Notes under the pieces: model-generated | What the model was told of the DNA's origin: nothing | Database searches by the model: none | Seen by the model: the letters and a program-made list of their open reading frames with translations, nothing else | Position numbers and translations under genes: made by a program | Source of the DNA: Notolepis coatsorum | Taxonomy: Eukaryota; Chordata; Actinopteri; Aulopiformes; Paralepididae | Assembly (NCBI GenBank): GCA_963971535.1 | Contig: OZ020591.1 | Location: 20,353,790-20,417,789, forward strand | Direction of reading: 5' to 3' | Length of the DNA: 64,000 nt | Part shown: one piece after another, positions 20,050-31,083 of the stretch | Layout of the letters: every line of letters begins with the position of its first letter | Position numbering within the stretch: position 1 is the first letter of the stretch

Positions 20050-20941
20050 CCATTTGAGTAGCCCCTTTCGTGACTTTCGGTTTGCAAGCCTGTGGCTTTT
20101 GTGACCGGAGTCACTTGCCCACCCGCCCGATCACCCAGTAGAGAAACGACCAAGCGTCGTCAAGGGGCTCGCGGTGTGTCAAGAATACATCAGATCTGAA
20201 TTTCAAAGATACCCAGCGTACAATATGGGTCTAACACAGCTTCACGATGGGGTCTGGAAGCTCGGAGTTGCTAATAAACAGTTTAAAACATTGTTACTCG
20301 ACGAGTGGTATTTACAGACCGAACGTCCATCTCCGCCGTTGGTGTCACAGCGCATGCGCACCATGCCGCGTTCACGTTACTGGGAAGAAGCGGAAGAACC
20401 AGAGGACATCTCGTTGCTACAACTAGGAAGCCTTCACGCTTTGACTCTATATATATATCTATGGATGAAACGCCCACATCCATACTTCCGCAATTCGTGA
20501 CGCGAAGTGGGAGATATGGGGTCTATAAAAGAATCCCATATGTCCTAGTAGGAATTACCACTAGGAGGCTGACGTGAATGGTTTTTCCCAGTCGGAAACT
20601 GGTTCTTCCGCTTCTTCCCAGTAACGTGAACGCGGCATGGTGCGCATGCGCTGTGACACCAACGGCGGAGATGGACGTTCGGTCTGTAAATACCACTCGT
20701 CGAGTAACAATGTTTTAAACTGTTTATTAGCAACTCCGAGCTTCCAGACCCCATCGTGAAGCTGTGTTAGACCCATATTGTACGCTGGGTATCTTTGAAA
20801 TTCAGATCTGATGTATTCTTGACACACCGCGAGCCCCTTGACGACGCTTGGTCGTTTCTCTACTGGGTGATCGGGGCGGGTGGGCAAGTGACTCCGGTCA
20901 CAAAAGCCACAGGCTTGCAAACCGAAAGGGGCTACCATTTG
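20050..20941. repeat. Long inverted repeat, arms about 345 bp, spacer 200 bp
   Basis: The left arm 20050-20400 and right arm 20601-20941 are near-perfect reverse complements, differing by a 9-base tgactttcg insertion on the left and a few single bases. Each arm, read outward to centre, can encode YIRSEFQRYPAYNMG and LDEWYLQTERP, but I recognise no protein family. The spacer holds ctatatatatatctatgg and gtctataaaagaatc. This could be a fold-back transposon or the two ends of a larger DNA element. Confidence 0.8.
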
Positions 20942-21090
20942 AGATGACGACATTGCACAATTGAATGTTTTATTAGGCACATTACTAGCCGCTTGCAGTG
21001 GTTTCATAACCAGGCTGGGCCTTGTGTGCTGCAGACGCCATCATTGTACCCTAATGCTGCTGCATTGTTTCTGTCTTTATTACCTAACAG

Positions 21091-21244
21091 GCTGAACATA
21101 AATACACCACTAGTTTCAGTTAAAGATGAACATGAATATCTTTGTCTGGAAAACCACAACAAAACACACAGTCGTAGCAACAAGGGTCTGCTGAGGAGTA
21201 GAACTAGTCCGGCTACACGAGCAGAACAAGATAGAGGCAGCAAG
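21091..21244 (+). other. Candidate internal exon
   Basis: An acceptor-like tattacctaacag is followed by an open stretch (LNINTPLVSVKDEHEY, then hydrophilic K/R/S-rich sequence) and a strong donor, cagcaag|gtaagg. It has no recognisable domain and no linked exons. It is listed because the splice context is good. Confidence 0.3.
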
Positions 21245-21797
21245 GTAAGGTACAGTTGTTCACATTAGGATCTAACATCCCAATAGGCCTCTCTGTTTAC
21301 GGTTTCATTCAGTAATACAAATATAAAATAGAATAGACAGTAAAAAAGTGCGGTTTGATTCAGTTTAAAAATAGGCAATTCTAAAAATAATAAAATATAA
21401 TACTAGACGGAGTCAGTGGCGGACTGGGACCATCACTCAACATTGAGTTTCTTTACAAAGTTCAGTTTTATATTACAACAGAGCAGCGCTCTTAAAATTA
21501 CAGTGCATAAGAGGTAGTGAGATAATTAGGATATAACTGACACATGAATTTGATAGGAAATGTATACAAGTAGGCAGAATAAGAATAGTGCAGGTAAAGT
21601 ACAATTTGTGTCAGGATATCCCTGATGTTTCATTTAAATGCCTGAGCAAAGAGATAGGTTTTAAGCTGTATTTTGAAGATATCTAGTGTGTTGGCGTCCC
21701 TGATGTTTTTGTGTAGTTTGTTTCATAGTTTTGGGGGCGTAGTTGATAAAGGTTGCATCACCGAACCTCTTTTGACTGTTTCTGGGAGCCTCTAGTA

Positions 21798-22470
21798 TAG
21801 AGCCATATGGAATCCGCGATCACGGAATCGCGGACGGAATCGCGGAATTGAGCAATAAAAATGGAATCCACTATAAAAAAAAAAATTAAAAATGATTTTT
21901 TTTTTTTTTTTTTTTTTTACTTTTTTTTTTTATGTTGTGGAACTTGTACAGCACTTTGTTCAACTTTGTCAGTGCTGTAAAGTTTAAACCTTTTAAAATC
22001 TTAGACAAACAAAACACTTTGCTTTCATGAAATATTGTAAGCCGTCATTTGAGGCTTTATAAAAGCAGCACAATGAACACAAATCTGTCAGTGCCGAGTC
22101 CGTCATCTTAAATAACAAACAGCATTGCTTGTTGTAGTTAACAAAGAGAGGCAGAGTTGATTTTGCTAAAATATATATAATTTTTTTTTTTTTTTTAAAT
22201 AATCAAATTATTTTCATATTCGAATCCCATGCCCATCGAACGAAGCTTCGAAGCTTCAAAGTATTTAAGACGGCCCTATTAAATGGACTGTTATATCTTA
22301 TTAAATTGTGGACATTTATTAATTCCCACTTATTAGACACTATTTCTGATGGTAAAATGAGCGTACAAAGCAAAATACAGAATTCTGAAATATTAAAACG
22401 GAAAAAACGGAATTTGGAAAAAAATAAAATGGAATTTGGAAAAAAATAAAACGGATTTCATATGGCTCTA
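21798..22470. mobile_element. Non-autonomous hAT, TIR TAGAGCCATATGG, 8-bp TSD
   Basis: The ends are TAGAGCCATATGGAATCCG and CGGATTTCATATGGCTCTA. Perfect target duplications ctctagta lie at 21790-21797 and 22471-22478. The interior contains the ~135-bp core also found in 25809-26131 and in the inverted relative at 28500-29164. There is no transposase. Confidence 0.93.
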
Positions 22471-22872
22471 CTCTAGTAGTCCAGCAGCTGATGATCGCAG
22501 TGTTCTTGCTGGCCTGTAATATATTAGTGTTGGCGATGTAGCTAGGTCCCTGTCCATTTAGAGCTTTGTATGTAAGGAGAAGGACCTTGAAGTCAATTCT
22601 AAATGTTACAGGAAGCCAGTGTAAAGTAGCTAAGACTGGACTAATGTGCTCTCTCCTTTTGGTTCTAGTTAGCAGTCGGGCTGCAGAGTTTTGGATTAGC
22701 TGAAGCCTCTCTGTGGTTTTCTTAGGGAGACCTGTGAAAAGTGCATTACAGTAGTCTAACCGGCTAGATATAAATGCATGAATTAGCTTCTCAGCATCGC
22801 TTTGATTAATAAATGGTCGTACTTTTGCTATGTTTCTGAGATGAAAGAACGATGTTTTGGTCACTTTGTTAA

Positions 22873-23059
22873 CCCTTTCACTGCCACACGACAGAAGGTT
22901 AACCCTTTACTAACCGTCGGTAGTGTGATAGTAAAGGGTTAACCTTCTGTAGTGTGGCAGTGAAAGGGTTTACCCTTTGTCGTGTGGCAGTGAAAGGGTT
23001 AACCTGCTGTCGTGTGGCAGTGAAAGGGTTAACCGTTTGGTAGTGCGGCAGTGAAAGGG
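22873..23059. mobile_element. piggyBac-like MITE made of repeated terminal units
   Basis: Flanked by TTAA (22869-22872) on the left and a mutated ttta on the right. The terminus CCCTTTCACTGCC appears at the left and its complement four times toward the right, each next to TTAA-like words with an internal smaller hairpin (taaccctttac...gtaaagggtta). It splits the LINE frame between SELNYNYL and VTKTSFF. Confidence 0.75.
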
Positions 23060-23908
23060 TTTATAAGATAATTGTAGTTCAGTTCTGAATCTATGATAAC
23101 CCAGAGACTTGTGACCTCAGATTTGATCCAAGGGTTTAGTCCTCCCAGGTTCTTTATTAACTTTTCTTTTTTTGTTTTGGGGCCGATAATTCGAATTTCA
23201 GTTTTGTTCTCATTTAGTTTCAGGAAGTTCTTACTCATAACTCATCCATTTATTTATTGCCAATAAGCAGTCGGTAATGGAGTTAATAGTTGTATCATTT
23301 GGTTGAGCAGATATGTACAGTTGTGTATCATCCGCATAGCTATGGAAACCTACATTATGTTCTCTGATGATATCACCCAGTGGTAACATGTAAAGGGGAA
23401 AGAGTAAAGGACCTAGGCAACTCCATAGTTTTTGTCATATATCTCAGACATGTGGCCTCCTAGTTTAACATAGAACTTCCTCCCTCTGATGTATGTTTTA
23501 AACCAGCTTAGCACATAGTCTGAGATACCGACAAGGTTTTCAAGACGATTGATATTGATTAGAATATCATGATCAATTCTATCGAATGCTGCACTGAGAT
23601 CTAGCAGGATAAGGATGGATTGGAGACCTTATTCTCGTCAGAGTTTAGTCTGAGGTCACTGATTATTTTGGTGAGGCATAACAAAAAATATTGTTTGTTT
23701 CCTGTTGTTTAGTGTGTCAGTTAAGGCCATGGGTAGGTAGGGAATTTATTTTATTTTATTCTTTCCCACGGCGACTATGGATAGGGAATTTCTTTATTTA
23801 ATTAAAATGTTCACAACAACATGGATGCATGTACTCTGCCAGCATGTTTAATATCCATAATACTAAAGGTTTGACTAAGATTTCTATGAAACTTTATTAA
23901 ACGTTTTT

Positions 23909-23940
<32 letters not shown>

Positions 23941-24804
23941 TTGAAACTCATAAAATATATTGGGTCGCACCTAAATCGGCAGGGTCGGTCGGCAACCGGA
24001 AACAAACCATTATTTTTTTTAGGCCTGAGGGCAGTTTCAGTGCTATAATATTTTCTTCTAATATATTGTTGTTTTCTTCAAGAAAGGAATTAATTTGAAC
24101 TGAGACTATCTTTTCAAATACTAATATGGTGGCATATTATTTTATTATTTGTAATATTATTATTGGACACCTGGTGGTGGGTTTTAGATTTGACAGCACT
24201 GGTTAGGTATTTAGGGTCACAGGTGCAGTAATCAACGAGGACACAGGTAGTGAGGAGCACACCGTTCTTACCAGTAGCTCAGTAAAAGAAGCTCAGTAGC
24301 TCAGTAACAGAAGCTCAGCAGCTCAGCAACCAGAAGCCAAGAGATATCAAATAAATACAGAATAACATATAATCCCTACAGAACCCACACTGGCATTAAT
24401 GGAATGTACAACTGCAACTTCAAGCAATAAATACACCGAAACCTGGAATCACGACTGGACATCCATCTGTGTGTGTCGCTGTGTCTACTGCGTAGGATCA
24501 CTCCCATACCCTACCTGTGAAGTAATGTGCAAGGTAAAACCGGACATTGGAACATGAAAAATTGCCGTTACATTACTAATGAATGGTATGTTGGATATCG
24601 GTCTATAGTTTGCCAGTATATTACTATCCAAGTTAGGTTTTTTTAATAATGGCTTTACAACTGCTGTTTTAAAGGCATCTGAGTGAAAGCTATAGTATAG
24701 CCCAAAGTGTATACCTAGTAGTGTAGCCTATATTGTACACCTAGTAGTGTAGCCTATAGTGTAGACCTAGTAGTGTAGACCTAGTAGCGTAGCCTATAGT
24801 GTAT

Positions 24805-25588
24805 TAAGGCTGAGCCCGAACGTTCGTTCGTTACGCTGGCATTCGGATTTTAATGAATGGGTTCGAACGTTCGCAAAAAGAAAAAAAATCGTTTTTGGGT
24901 GGAACGTTTGGTGCACGCGACCGGGGAGGTGGGGACGGTAGAGCGGGTTACACACAACATAGCAGTGCTCAAGCACCATGCCCATTACACCATGCCCAAC
25001 CTAACGTAATTATTTCTCAAAACTGCACTTCTTAGCCTAATTAGTTTGCTCCTCAGAAGAGCGGGCCTTGCAGTATTTACACATAAAGGGGACAAACTGT
25101 GCAGAAGATAAATATTCATCGTTTGTTGACTTTGCTCCCGGTCCCTGCGAGCCGCGGCCCGAGCTGAGCTGAGCAGAGTGAGCCGCTGTCGTCGTGACTC
25201 TGTTGGCACAGCCGCCTTCGACGCTGTGCGATTTCAAACGAGTGGGAACTACTGGGATATGTCTTGGAAACAAAAGAACTGGAGATAAAACATTGTGGAG
25301 TAAACATCGCGCAACGCCTGGGTGAAGTGGCTGGCGCGTATGGCATACCCAACTAAAAGTGAGTGCGTTATATGATATTACCGGTATGTTTGACTGCTGT
25401 CTTTTCCCTTTATTTTCTTCTGAGTGCTTTGTTTACATGTTTACATGAACAGCCACCACTGTAAACAATTTTTTTTTCACAGATAGACTATGCAATGCCG
25501 CACCCCGTAAAATCTATAATAATAAAATCTATTAATAAAAAAAATACGAACGTTCGAACCCTAAAAACAGGGTTCGGGGACAGCCTTA
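24805..25588. mobile_element. hAT element, TIR TAAGGCTG, 8-bp TSD
   Basis: The ends are TAAGGCTGAGCCCGAACG and GGTTCGGGGACAGCCTTA. The target duplication tagtgtat is perfect (24797-24804 and 25589-25596). Subterminal palindromes cgaacgttcg occur at both ends. The centre contains a GC-rich patch (gagccgcggcccgagctgag). No recognisable transposase is present. Confidence 0.92.
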
Positions 25589-25808
25589 TAGTGTATACAT
25601 AGTAGTGTACCCTATAGTGTATACCTAGTAGCTAGTAGTGTAGCCTATAGTATAGTGTATACCTAGTAGTATAGTGTATACCTAGTAGTGTAGCATATAG
25701 TGTATATACCTAGTAGTGTAGCTTATAGTGTATATCTAGTAGTGTAGCCTATAGTGTATATCTAGTAGTGTAGCCTATAGTGTAGACTTAGTAGTGTAGC
25801 CTATAGTG

Positions 25809-26131
25809 CAGTGGTGCCCAACCAGTCGATTGCGATCGACAGGTAGATCGCGGGCTGATTTCAAGTAGATCTTGGTTAATAAAATTCGATTATTCATTTT
25901 TTTTTTTTTTTTTTGCTAAATCAACTCTTCCTCTCCTTGTTAACTACAACAAGCAATGCTGTTTGTTATTTAAGATGAGGTCGGACTCGGCACTGACAGA
26001 TTTGTGTTCATTATGCTGCTTTTATAAAGCCTCAAATGACTGCTTACAATATACAATTTTGGCTGGTAGCTCTCGGGCTAGGTGGTAAATAAAAAAGTAG
26101 ATCTTGGTTCAAAAAAGGCTGGGCACCCCTG
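25809..26131. mobile_element. Short hAT element, TIR CAGTGGTGCCCAACC, 8-bp TSD
   Basis: The ends are CAGTGGTGCCCAACC and GGCTGGGCACCCCTG. The target duplication ctatagtg (25801-25808 and 26132-26139) is perfect. It encloses about 135 bp nearly identical to the core of the TAGAGCCATATGG family. Confidence 0.93.
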
Positions 26132-26155
26132 CTATAGTGTATGCCTAGTAGTGTA

Positions 26156-26536
26156 TAGGGATGGGTACCGAATTCGGTACTTTTGAGGCACCGAACCGAA
26201 ACACGTCGGTACTACCGAGTATCGAATCAAGTGAGAAACCGATTTTTATTTAATTTTTTTTAATTTTTTTTAACTTTTTTATTTTCATGTCAACATTCAC
26301 ACGCACAATATATGCTTACCTAGGATTTGACTTGATTCAACAACAAAGCAGTCGGAGCAATGACAAGCCGAAAACTGTCGAAATTGTAGTTATTTGAAGT
26401 TAGGATTTTTTTTTTACGACTGAGGTAGGTAAATAAAATTTCTTGAGACTAAAGTACAGAAAAAAGGTACCGTTGGGTACCGGTATCGATTCACAGGTAC
26501 CGGTACCGGTTCAAATGTGAAAGGTACCCATCCCTA
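26156..26536. mobile_element. Short hAT element, TIR TAGGGATGGGTACC, 8-bp TSD
   Basis: The ends are TAGGGATGGGTACC and GGTACCCATCCCTA. The target duplication gtagtgta (26148-26155 and 26537-26544) is perfect. Subterminal ggtaccg repeats are present. About 110 bp inside (acacgcacaatatatgctta and onward) reappears at 63.30-63.41 kb. Confidence 0.93.
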
Positions 26537-26824
26537 GTAGTGTAGCATATAATGTATGTAGTGTAGCCTATAGTCTAGAGTAGTGTAGCCTATAGTGTAG
26601 ACCTAGTAGTGTAGGATATAGGGATGGCCCCCGAAACCCAGTTCTAAACGGGTACTGGGTCAAAAAAGAAAAAAGAAAACTGAGTATTGATAAGATCCGA
26701 CGTTATCGATTCTGCTATCGGTAGTCTCTCTCTGGGCGCGAGGAGCGTGGCTGTGCTCTTACACACACACACTGGTGCTTCAGAACAATTCTCAAGTTGT
26801 AGGCTACAGACAGCTCTGCTCATC

Positions 26825-26956
26825 ATGGCGGACAGAACGAAAGTATGGGTATATTTTACTAAAGTCGATGCCGACAACGCTCATTGCCACAAGTGCAACA
26901 ATTTGCCAGTAATGTATAAGTGCTGGTACTCGTCAATGTGGCCGGTGGGGAGCTAA
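26825..26956 (+). pseudogene. BED zinc-finger start of a hAT (ZBED-like) transposase
   Basis: The ATG at 26825 opens 43 codons: MADRTKVWVYFTKVD, then AHCHKCN. The VWxYF core followed by C-x2-C is the first half of a BED-type DNA-binding finger as in hAT/ZBED proteins. The His pair is not found, and the frame ends after SSMWPVGS. It is a decayed first exon and no catalytic domain follows. Confidence 0.65.
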
Positions 26957-27083
26957 CGTTATTAGCGTGAGCTCCGGTAGTTGAGTCTCTTGAGTAGAGT
27001 AATGGCAGACATTCCGGAAGTAAAAAAAACGAATAAGAGCTTCCGATTGGTGGTAAGAACAGCAGAGGTGGGTGCAAGCGGTG

Positions 27084-27848
27084 TAGTGTTGTCACAATAC
27101 TGGAATTTCGACTTCGATACGATACCTTGAAAAGTATCGATATACTTCGATACCATTTTGATACCAAAATTTTTTTTATTTTTATTTAAAATTTTTTAAC
27201 AAATTTTGCTTTTGTTGCTTGTTGATTCTCCTCAGCTTCTCTCTGGTACTATACGAGAAGATAAATACACTTTTAAAACCCTTTGTTTTAAAAAGTGAGG
27301 GAGAAGAAATGTGTGACTGCCACCTACTGAGCGCACCTTTCTAGTTTTGTACTAGTGTAGTATGGATGGGCTCGACCTGACGTTGGAAACGGGGTAGCGT
27401 TGTGTCGAGTTCATGCGTGTACTAGTGTAGTATGGATGGGCTCTACCTAACGTTGGAAAACGGGGTAGCGTTGTGTCGAGTTCATGCGTGTACTGGTGTA
27501 GTGTGGGTGGGCTCGGCTTGACGTTACTCCGTTTCCATGAAGTAATTATAAAGGTGGCCAGCTAGCTAGCATAAGCTAACGGAGGAACGACTAGCTAATG
27601 TTAGCTAATAGCTTTGTTTACAAACTGAAGACAGGGCTGCCCGGCTGTGAGGGGGAGGAGGCTGCAGCAGCTTGTGTCTGTTGGTCTCTGAGGAGGAGGA
27701 GGACAGCAGCGTGTCTGTCTGTCAACAACTTGCGGGAGCAAGCCAGCTGGTATCGATACTGCAGAAAGTATCGATACTTCGAGAAATGAGTATCGAAACC
27801 TTTTTAAATATTCAGTATCGATATGTTTCGATATTTTTTACAACACTA
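27084..27848. mobile_element. Nested hAT element, TIR TAGTGTTGT, 8-bp TSD
   Basis: The ends are TAGTGTTGTCAC and TTTACAACACTA, with many subterminal atcgata/cgatac words. The target duplication aagcggtg is perfect (27076-27083 and 27849-27856). The uninterrupted host sequence (gtgcaagcggtgtgacgtaa) exists as relatives at 41.05 kb and 54.34 kb, confirming the insertion boundaries. Confidence 0.93.
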
Positions 27849-28488
27849 AAGCGGTGTGACGTAATTGGCAGAATCGACTGTCAAAATTGTTCTGTTGTGG
27901 TACCTGACATGCATTACAAACTCAAACAAGTCTTGAGCAAGACAGTTAGGTTATGAAAGCCACTGCCAGTGAGTATTGTATTGACTTTAGCAATAATCAT
28001 GAGCATTATAAAATAAAACGCATGGCATGGTGGAATACCATAAACATATTCTTGATGTTTCCTTTTTTTAAGTAAGTAACTAAAGAGAGACGTGTAGCCT
28101 ATTTATTTATTTAATATTTTATTTATTCATTTTATTATTATTTTATTTGTTGCCATGCAACTGTTTGTTTGAACTTCTGTTAGCATTTTTCTGTAAAACA
28201 AATTGTTTTAATTTTCTTTTTTTTTTAATCTTATATTTGTTGTTGATTATAAAAAGTCTATAATTCAGACACATTTAAAACATTGCTGCTGCTGAAGAAA
28301 TTATATTTATTTATATAAAGTTATATAAAAGAATAATAAAGCAATGTCGATTCTGTTCTTAATTAATTGTATTTTTTCTTGCAAAATAATAAAAGAACCG
28401 ATAAGAGTACCGATAAAGTACCGAACCGTTAAGCAGTATCGATAAGAGTAGTAGTATCGATAAAATCCTAACTATACCCATCCCTAGT

Positions 28489-29694
28489 CAGGGCTCTACT
28501 TGAGCCATATGAAATCCGTTTTATTTTTTTCCAAATTCCATTTTATTTTTTTCCAAATTCCGTTTTTTCCGTTTTAATATTTCAGAATTCTGTATTTTGC
28601 TTTGTACGCTCATTTTACCATCAGAAATAGTGTCTAATAAGTGGGAATGAATAAATGTCCACAATTTAATAAGATATAACAGTCCATTTAATAGGGCTGT
28701 CTTAAATACTTCGAAGCTTCGTTCGATGGGCATGGGATTCGAATATGAAAAAAAATAAAAATAAAAATAAAAAAAATTATATATATATATATATTTTAGC
28801 AAAATCAACTCTGCCTCTCTTTGTTAACTACAACAAGCAATGCTGTTTGTTATTTAAGATGAGGTCGGACTCGGCACTGACAGATTTGTGTTCATTGTGC
28901 TGCTTTTATAAAGCCTCAAATGACGACTTACAATATTTCATGAAAGCAAAGTATTTTGTTTGTCTAAGATTTAAAAAGGTTTAAACTTTACAGCACTGAC
29001 AAAGTTGAACAAAGTGCTGTACAAGTCCCACAACATAAAAGAAAGAAAAAGTAAAAAAAAAAAAAAAAAAAAAAAATTGTTTTTTTTATAGTTGATTCCA
29101 TTTTTATTGCTCAATTCCGCGATTCCGTCCGCGATTCCGTGATCGCGGATTCCATATGGCTCTAGGCTCTACGCTAACCTTTTTCCCAAGGAGCACATGT
29201 GTTCCTATTTGAAAAAAATTAGGAGCACACAAAGAAATTTAGGAGCACACAAAAATATTTAGGAACACATTGAAAATATGTCAACAGAGTTTACATTTTT
29301 TTTTAAATAAATGTATATTTGTACTGTGCGTGCATGTGCAAACGGGAACGGGACACACATCTGTGCAATAGCACATACCACCAAAGTCACTGGCCCCCTG
29401 TGTGCGTGTGTGTGTATCTGCGTGTGCAAACGGGAATGGGACACAGACATTTGAACTATTAAGTGATTAATGCCTACTGTGGCAAAGTTGTAGCCAACAA
29501 CTAGGCCTAACAAAAAAAGGCAGTGACATTAAACAAAAAGGAGACACTGGCATTACCACCAGGGCCATCAGTAGAGGGGACTGTATGGTAAAATAGTTAT
29601 TTAAAAATGTGCCCCTAAAAAATATTCTTTGCCCCTAAATTTATCATTTAGTGGCAAGTGTGCCCCTAGTGAAAAAGCTTAGCGTACAGCCCTG
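28489..29694. mobile_element. Element with TIR CAGGGCTCTACGCTAACC, interrupted by a hAT
   Basis: The left end is cagggctctac at 28489-28499, continuing after the hAT at 29173 with gctaacctttttccc. The right end, gaaaaagcttagcgtacagccctg, is the mirror with three mismatches. The interior has aggagcacaca repeats. No target duplication is found. A similar start occurs at 51160. Confidence 0.7.
28500..29164. mobile_element. Non-autonomous hAT, second TAGAGCCATATGG copy, 8-bp TSD
   Basis: The reverse-oriented relative of 21798-22470. The target duplication ggctctac (28492-28499 and 29165-29172) is perfect. It entered 11 bases inside the left terminus of the element at 28489. The left TIR has one mismatch (TTGAGCC). 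Confidence 0.93.
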
Positions 29695-29699
29695 CTGTA

Positions 29700-30135
29700 C
29701 AAGCAAAACTGTACATTTGAATATTGACAAAACCATACTTGGTCATTTACTGTACATTGGAGGGGGTTGGGTTAGGACATTTACATAGGCCAGTTTCGAA
29801 TTGCAGTCTCCCGTAGGTATTCTTTGAGAGTGTTTTTGAAAGTGGGTAGTGATTCACATTCCTTTACAGCTTTGGGTAGGGCGTTCCACATTGATGTGGC
29901 ATAATTGCGTTTAGTCCCTTGTTTGAGCCGGATCTGGGTTTAACATGATTTGTGGAGCTCCCTCTGGTGTTGTGATCGTGGTATTCACTGACCTTTGGGA
30001 AGTATTTTGACATGGGTACCTTGGTCGTGTAGTGTATCTTGTAGACCAGGCCCATTGCAAATTGCTGTACTCTGTTGTCTACTCTAAGCCATCCTAGGTT
30101 GTCAAAGTGGGCAGGGGTGAGGTGGGTTCTAGAAG
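29700..30135 (-). pseudogene. LINE-A polymerase C-terminus
   Basis: On the minus strand: LTPAHFDNLGWLRVDNRVQQ, then GLVYKIHYTTKVP, YFPKVSEYHDHNTRG and NHVKPRSGSNKGLN. The frame changes at the TTAGCAATTATG site. It is followed by the family's tail (gactgcaattcgaaactgg and tacattgga words) toward 29700. The open frame beyond 30135 is unrelated sequence. Confidence 0.8.
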
Positions 30136-30640
30136 TAATGCCCGCTCTTAACTGGGCGATTTTCGGCCGTCCCAAACGAAAGATGACCAATTGAGGCATA
30201 ATCTGTGGTCGTTGGCGAATCGTGGCTCCAAGACGCTGGTCGTACGTCGCACAGTGAGAGAGGTTCAAAGATGACCGACGTGCAAGTCTTGCGATCAAAG
30301 ATGCCTACGACAAATATCTGACAATGCTTGATATTCTACGACCAGCGTCAGCTACCAACCAATAGAAATGCAGCATGATGACGTGTGATCAGTGCGACCG
30401 TACATGCGCGATAATGTGCGACCGTACAAATGCAATATGCCACCTCGCAAAAGGACGCCAATTGTGTGGAATCGTAACAAAGAGGAGAGGCTCGTTGAGT
30501 TGTGGCAACAGAAGCCTTGTCTGTACGATGTGTCCTCCAGCTGTTAACATGACCGCGTACAGAAGGACAAAGAATGGAAGGAAATAGCGGAGGAATTGCA
30601 GCTCCCGGGTGAGTAACGTTAGCGGCTAGCTAGCTAGCTA

Positions 30641-30652
30641 GCACACACACAC

Positions 30653-30693
<41 letters not shown>
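30641..30693. repeat. (CA)n microsatellite in MADF intron 1
   Basis: A CA run with one acgcac interruption, preceded by a gctagctagctagctagc palindromic run. Confidence 0.95.
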
Positions 30694-30694
<1 letters not shown>

Positions 30695-31083
30695 TGCAAG
30701 TACAGTCTTGTTTCTGTCAGCCCACTTTCAGTGTACATGAACTAATGTAATGTTGTTATTACGCTTCACAGCCGAAGAGGTAGTAACGCATGCAGCGTCC
30801 CTGCGCACCCAATACGGGAAGCTATTACATCCCAAACCCAGTGGAAGTGGGACAAAAGACCCAACCCAGCGACAGACATGGATACTGAAGTACCTAGACT
30901 TCCTCAAGCATCATGTATTGCCTCGTCAGGCCTACAGCACCCTGGAGGTATGTGTATATTTGGAAATTGACAATATAATAACGTACTTAATGTACATACC
31001 ACTAAAGTTGTCAGACCGTTTATTTCTTAATAATGAATACTATTCTGTTGTGGCCTTGACTTCTTAAATTTCTCTACTTTTAA

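Larger units (their letters stand above)
21600..24688 (-). pseudogene. L2-like LINE, reverse transcriptase region, split by insertions
   Basis: Minus-strand pieces in order: 24685-24560 ([18 protein letters not shown]-type start), 24030-23064 (RT motif LLDLSAAFD, then [11 protein letters not shown], then YADD at 23338-23327) and 22868-22479 (FFHLRNIAK, SRLDYCNALFTGLP, LHWLPV). The 3' remnant is 21789-21600. The catalytic YADD is intact but frames change and stops occur. It is interrupted by a hAT (21798-22470) and a piggyBac-like element (22873-23059), and near 24150-24560 by sequence that may be an LTR. The motifs match the L2 clade of vertebrate LINEs. Confidence 0.85.
24689..26618. repeat. 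26-bp minisatellite (block 1) hosting hAT insertions
   Basis: The unit is close to gtgtagcctatagtgtagac followed by ctagta. Array pieces are at 24689-24804, 25589-25808, 26132-26155 and 26537-26618; the rest is transposons. The flanking minisatellite halves supply the target duplications. A second block of the same unit is at 45.79-47.0 kb. Confidence 0.92.
26619..28486 (+). mobile_element. Larger hAT derivative, TIR TAGGGATGG, with BED-finger remnant
   Basis: The ends are TAGGGATGGCCCCCG and ATACCCATCCCTA, with subterminal atcgata-rich repeats. It contains a start exon of a BED-type transposase and a nested hAT (27084-27848). The left flank gtaggata is not repeated on the right (gtcagggc), so the right flank has been changed by the next insertion or by a rearrangement. 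Confidence 0.75.

Noticed and set aside
24150-24560. Solo LTR within the L2-like LINE
   Set aside because: AATAAA words and an abrupt interruption of LINE text are present, but no convincing TG...CA ends with duplication were found.
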